Source: Flavipsychrobacter sp.
GTDB lineage: Bacteria; Bacteroidota; Bacteroidia; Chitinophagales; Chitinophagaceae
DNA length: 64,000 nucleotides
Direction: 5' to 3'
NCBI GenBank assembly: GCA_021155965.1
Contig: JAJNBJ010000003.1
Coordinates: 124,001 to 188,000 of the forward strand
Within the stretch, counting starts at the first letter, position 1. Each line of letters starts with the position of its first letter. This document shows, in pieces, positions 61,013-64,000 of this stretch. The notes under the pieces are model-generated. The model had not been told where the DNA came from. It did no database searches and saw only the letters and a program-made list of their open reading frames with translations. The position numbers were made by a program, and so were the translations under genes.

Positions 61013-62890
61013 TTACAACCTTCCTTCTTTCTGCATAACCGCCATAGCATTCAGCGCCTGGGGGTACTGAGGGTTAGACTTGAGGGCATGCCGCCAGCAA
61101 TCAATAGCCTCGGGATACCTCTTTTCAACATAGAAATTCACGCCAATGTTGAAGAACATTTCATCAAGCTTTGGATAGCGCGGGTATAACTCCTGTACTT
61201 TCTTCAGGTTATAAATGGCACTATCCGGCTCCTTCAGCTTAAAATGCGCCATCCCCCTGTTCAGGTATCCCGAAACAAAGGCAGGGTTGATGTCGATCGC
61301 CTTGCTGAAGTACCGTATACCCAAACGTATACTCTCCCGCTTCTTCTGCTCATCTTGTATATAGTCTGCACCGTTTACATAGGATGAAGCCACATCAGCA
61401 TTTACCAATACGCTGTTGGGCGCAACCTTTATGTCCTCAAAGAATAAAGTATGATCATTTTTCCAGAATTTGGCACGGTCAACAGTCTTGAAACTGCAAA
61501 GCCCGAGCAACACCAACAGACCTCCTCCCAGTGCAACTTTACCCACCACTTCTGACTTTATTTTCTGTGTGCCCAGGTTCAGGAGGAACGCTACAGCAAG
61601 GCAGAAACCCAAAGAAGAATGGTAACTGAGACGTTCGCCCATTGTGCCGCCTATGTTGAATATAAGGTTGCATACCAACGCAATGTTGATGAGGTAGAAC
61701 GCGATAGCAAAGCTTAATACATGGCGCCGTTTGAAATAATAGAACAACAACCTGATGAGGCCAATGTGAACAATGATAGACAGCCATACCTGTGGATGTC
61801 CAAAGTCCTTGTATGCTATCGTATTGTAAGAATAATCTGCTGAAAGCGGGTGCGGGAATATCAGCAGCTTCAGGTAATTAAGTGTAGTTGAAATCTGCGT
61901 AGCCAGTTTTTCAGTATCGGTAGCAAGTGCATATGGATTATTCAGGATATCATGTTCCGAGTCCTTACTCATCTCCCCAACTATCTGCAATCGTATGACT
62001 ATGTATAATGCCATTACTCCATAGTACGGCAACGAAGCTGCAACACTTTTTGACAATGAGAAATTATTGAACAGATAAAAAGCCATGGGCAACAAAAAGA
62101 TCAGCCCGATAGCATATTCCTTCGACAGGAAGGCCAGGAAATAACATAACAAACCTGCAAACAGTGGCCACTTCTTTTCTTTGTTCTCCTCATATTTAAA
62201 GGCAAAAACGAAGGTGAGGCAGATGAACATCAGCGACATGATCTCGTCGCGGCTTTTTACATTCGCTATTACCTCCGTATGAATTGGGTGCGCTGCAAAC
62301 AAAACGGCAGTCATTAATGCTATCAGCGGGTTATTTTTCAATACTACCTTATGCAGGAAGTATAGCAACACAACCATTGACAACGCGAATATGAATACCT
62401 GTATCACGTGACGGGTCTGCATTTGTTTGTTGAACCTTTCCTCCTGCGGGCCTGCCTCGCCGGCATGGGCGACAACACTGTCTACCTTGGATTTTGGTAT
62501 GGGCCCCATGAATTGCTGCTCTATAGCAAACGTAACTATCGATAAAGGCCTGTAACGGCCACCAGCCAACTGGTTACTGGAATTGAATTGCTTGTAATAA
62601 CTGTCGAAAGCATCTTTCGTCAGGATGTCCAATATGCCGCTAAAACCTTCGTACACGTACTCATTCTTAGCTATTACAATTGTATCGTCCAGGGCATATT
62701 CGTGCTTGAATGTATTAGCATAAAGCAGTATAGATAAAACGGCCACGAGCACAGCCTGTACTTTAAAATCTGTGAGCCATGCGGGCACCTTAATATCAGG
62801 AAATACCGGCGCCTTTACATAAGTGTCTTGCTTCGGTTTTGCCGCTACCGGCTGGGGCCTTGGGGTGGATTTTATATTACTTTTTGCCAT
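61013..62890 (-). CDS. TMTC-like multi-pass glycosyltransferase-type protein with C-terminal TPRs
   Basis: About a dozen membrane segments occur between residues 35 and 450, with the GT-C-type first-loop acidic motif in EYALDDTIVIAKNEYV and GGRYRPLSIVTFAIEQ. The last 120 residues are TPRs (FVSGYLNRGMAHFKLKEPDSAIYNLKKV, EAIDCWRHALKSNPQ). That arrangement resembles TMTC-type O-mannosyltransferases, so a protein or lipid glycosyltransfer role is plausible. The ATG at 62890 is used. The next gene on the same strand is a paralog. Confidence 0.85.
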   Translation of the reverse strand: MAKSNIKSTPRPQPVAAKPKQDTYVKAPVFPDIKVPAWLTDFKVQAVLVAVLSILLYANTFKHEYALDDTIVIAKNEYVYEGFSGILDILTKDAFDSYYKQFNSSNQLAGGRYRPLSIVTFAIEQQFMGPIPKSKVDSVVAHAGEAGPQEERFNKQMQTRHVIQVFIFALSMVVLLYFLHKVVLKNNPLIALMTAVLFAAHPIHTEVIANVKSRDEIMSLMFICLTFVFAFKYEENKEKKWPLFAGLLCYFLAFLSKEYAIGLIFLLPMAFYLFNNFSLSKSVAASLPYYGVMALYIVIRLQIVGEMSKDSEHDILNNPYALATDTEKLATQISTTLNYLKLLIFPHPLSADYSYNTIAYKDFGHPQVWLSIIVHIGLIRLLFYYFKRRHVLSFAIAFYLINIALVCNLIFNIGGTMGERLSYHSSLGFCLAVAFLLNLGTQKIKSEVVGKVALGGGLLVLLGLCSFKTVDRAKFWKNDHTLFFEDIKVAPNSVLVNADVASSYVNGADYIQDEQKKRESIRLGIRYFSKAIDINPAFVSGYLNRGMAHFKLKEPDSAIYNLKKVQELYPRYPKLDEMFFNIGVNFYVEKRYPEAIDCWRHALKSNPQYPQALNAMAVMQKEGRL

Positions 62891-62937
62891 TATCAATAAG
62901 TGATAGCCAAATATAGTAGTTTATCGCTTTTTTTGTA

Positions 62938-64000
62938 TCATTTTTGGGCTTGCAAGACATTATTAACATCATTCAGCGCCCTTTGCAGGCTGAGATCGTT
63001 GGGATATAATTTTTCTGAAACTGTGAGTGTCGCCTTCGCGTTCTCGTATTGCCTTTGCTGATAATATAGCATGCCTGCATGATAATACATCTCTGGCAAG
63101 CGGGGATGAATGGGATATAATTTATAGATCTTGTCCAGGTCCATTACCATGCTGTCTGCATAGCCCAACTTCAGATAACCAATGCTCCTGTTCATATAGC
63201 CTAAAACATAATTATCCTGCATGCCAATAACTTTGTCGAATAGCCGTATCCCCCTCTTCAATTCCTCATTCTTTTTTTGCTCGTTTTGCTCAAAATCAGA
63301 CCGGTTAATGAGCAGGGTGGCCACATTTGCGTTTACCAGGAAGCTATTTGGCGACGTATTAATATCCTGCATAAATAATGTTTCATCGTTCTTCCAGTCT
63401 TTATTTCGGTGTATTGTTTTAAAACCACATAAGATAACAATTAACGTAATACCGCCTATCGCAAGGCCCTGCCTTGTCTGTATTGAACCAACCTTTTGAA
63501 GAACGATACTAAGCAGGTAAGCAATAGCGATCATAAAGCCCACGGAGGCATGAAAAATAAGCCGCTCCCCCATTGTAGCACCAATATCGAACAGGAAATT
63601 ATTGACCATCAGCAGGTTCAGGACATAGAATGCGATAGCAAAACTTAGAATGGGGTGTTTTTTCATGAACCAGAAAAACCCAACAACCAACGCCACATGC
63701 GCCAGAATTGAGGCCCACACTAGCGGGTGTCCGAATTCTTTGTAGGGGATCTGGTTATAAGAATAGTCGGACGATAATGGATGAGGGAAAATGAGGAGCT
63801 TTAAATAATTTAAAGAAGTAGCGATCTCGGTTGCCAGCTTTTCTGAGGCCGATGCCCATGCGTATGGATTGATCTGAATATCGTCATCAGAAAGTTCGCT
63901 TCTTGGGCCTATTATCTGGAACCTTATAAATAGGTATACAGCCGCAACGGCAAAATATGGCAGTGATGCCAGGAGGCTTTTCTTTACAGTCTCCCTATTC
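62938..64000 (-). CDS. Second TMTC-like membrane/TPR protein, 5' end cut by window
   Basis: The track starts at 63720, but the frame stays open to the window edge and encodes SLLASLPYFAVAAVYLFIRF and ATEIATSLNYLKLLIFPHPL, which align with the paralog downstream (SVAASLPYYGVMALYIVIRL and ATQISTTLNYLKLLIFPHPL). It is therefore incomplete at its N-terminus, where the GT-C motif should lie. C-terminal TPRs are visible (ENAKATLTVSEKLYPNDLSLQRAL). The tandem pair arose by duplication. Confidence 0.87.
   Translation of the reverse strand, partial: NRETVKKSLLASLPYFAVAAVYLFIRFQIIGPRSELSDDDIQINPYAWASASEKLATEIATSLNYLKLLIFPHPLSSDYSYNQIPYKEFGHPLVWASILAHVALVVGFFWFMKKHPILSFAIAFYVLNLLMVNNFLFDIGATMGERLIFHASVGFMIAIAYLLSIVLQKVGSIQTRQGLAIGGITLIVILCGFKTIHRNKDWKNDETLFMQDINTSPNSFLVNANVATLLINRSDFEQNEQKKNEELKRGIRLFDKVIGMQDNYVLGYMNRSIGYLKLGYADSMVMDLDKIYKLYPIHPRLPEMYYHAGMLYYQQRQYENAKATLTVSEKLYPNDLSLQRALNDVNNVLQAQK

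Overview
The window looks like chromosome from a Bacteroidota bacterium, most likely of the Chitinophagales/Chitinophagaceae type. Support comes from two proteins with C-terminal type IX secretion (T9SS) sorting domains, many small lipoproteins, a Bacteroidota-style TamB, several promoters of the form TTTG-N19/20-TAnnTTTG a few tens of bases before genes, start codons without strong Shine-Dalgarno sequences, and intergenic repeat families typical of that group. Everything here is read by eye; family names are recognition from motifs, not database hits.

Layout. 1-7.4 kb is housekeeping: an A-type Fe-S carrier, ribosome recycling factor, a fatty acid hydroxylase, two tandem paralogous lipoproteins, an EVE protein, a polyprenyl diphosphate synthase and RNase R. 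7.5-7.8 kb holds an initiator tRNA, its terminator, a decayed copy of part of the same tRNA, and a perfect 22-bp inverted repeat. 7.9-16.1 kb is one 2728-residue secreted protein with 5 Ig-like units, 20 copies of an 89-residue two-cysteine repeat and a T9SS tail. 16.2-27.8 kb has an NlpC/P60 lipoprotein, an AsmA-like protein, a prolyl oligopeptidase, TamB and SucC, the last flanked by 39-bp repeats.

27.8-35.8 kb is a repeat-rich accessory stretch: a TPR-adenylate cyclase, a small T9SS protein between 50-bp direct repeats, three small proteins, three copies of a 43-bp palindromic element, an FAD/Rieske oxidoreductase and a frameshifted gene. 36.3-39.5 kb is a compact group (SRPBCC, DinB, YCII/DGPF, SRPBCC, ECF42-like sigma factor); the SRPBCC and DinB genes share an almost identical leader with an extracytoplasmic-function-type promoter (TTGTCCC...TGATCGTTAT at equal spacing), which suggests the sigma factor drives its own neighbourhood.

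39.5-51.3 kb contains a cold shock protein, a CrtI-like oxidoreductase, a PEBP protein, an NmrA-type protein, a nucleotide-sugar aminotransferase/epimerase pair, and a duplicated pair of envelope genes: two PagL-like acyloxyacyl hydrolases and two acyltransferase-3 membrane proteins. Together these suggest remodelling of LPS acyl chains and surface sugars. 51.4-53.5 kb has a PKD lipoprotein and a nearly 1-kb repeat field (heptanucleotide tandem array, three palindromes at exact 21-bp period). 53.5-64 kb returns to ordinary genes: acetyltransferase, Sel1 repeat protein, haem-binding protein, YdeI-like protein, XerD, AroQ, Fmt, a HicBA toxin-antitoxin pair, and two tandem TMTC-like membrane/TPR proteins, the last cut by the window end.
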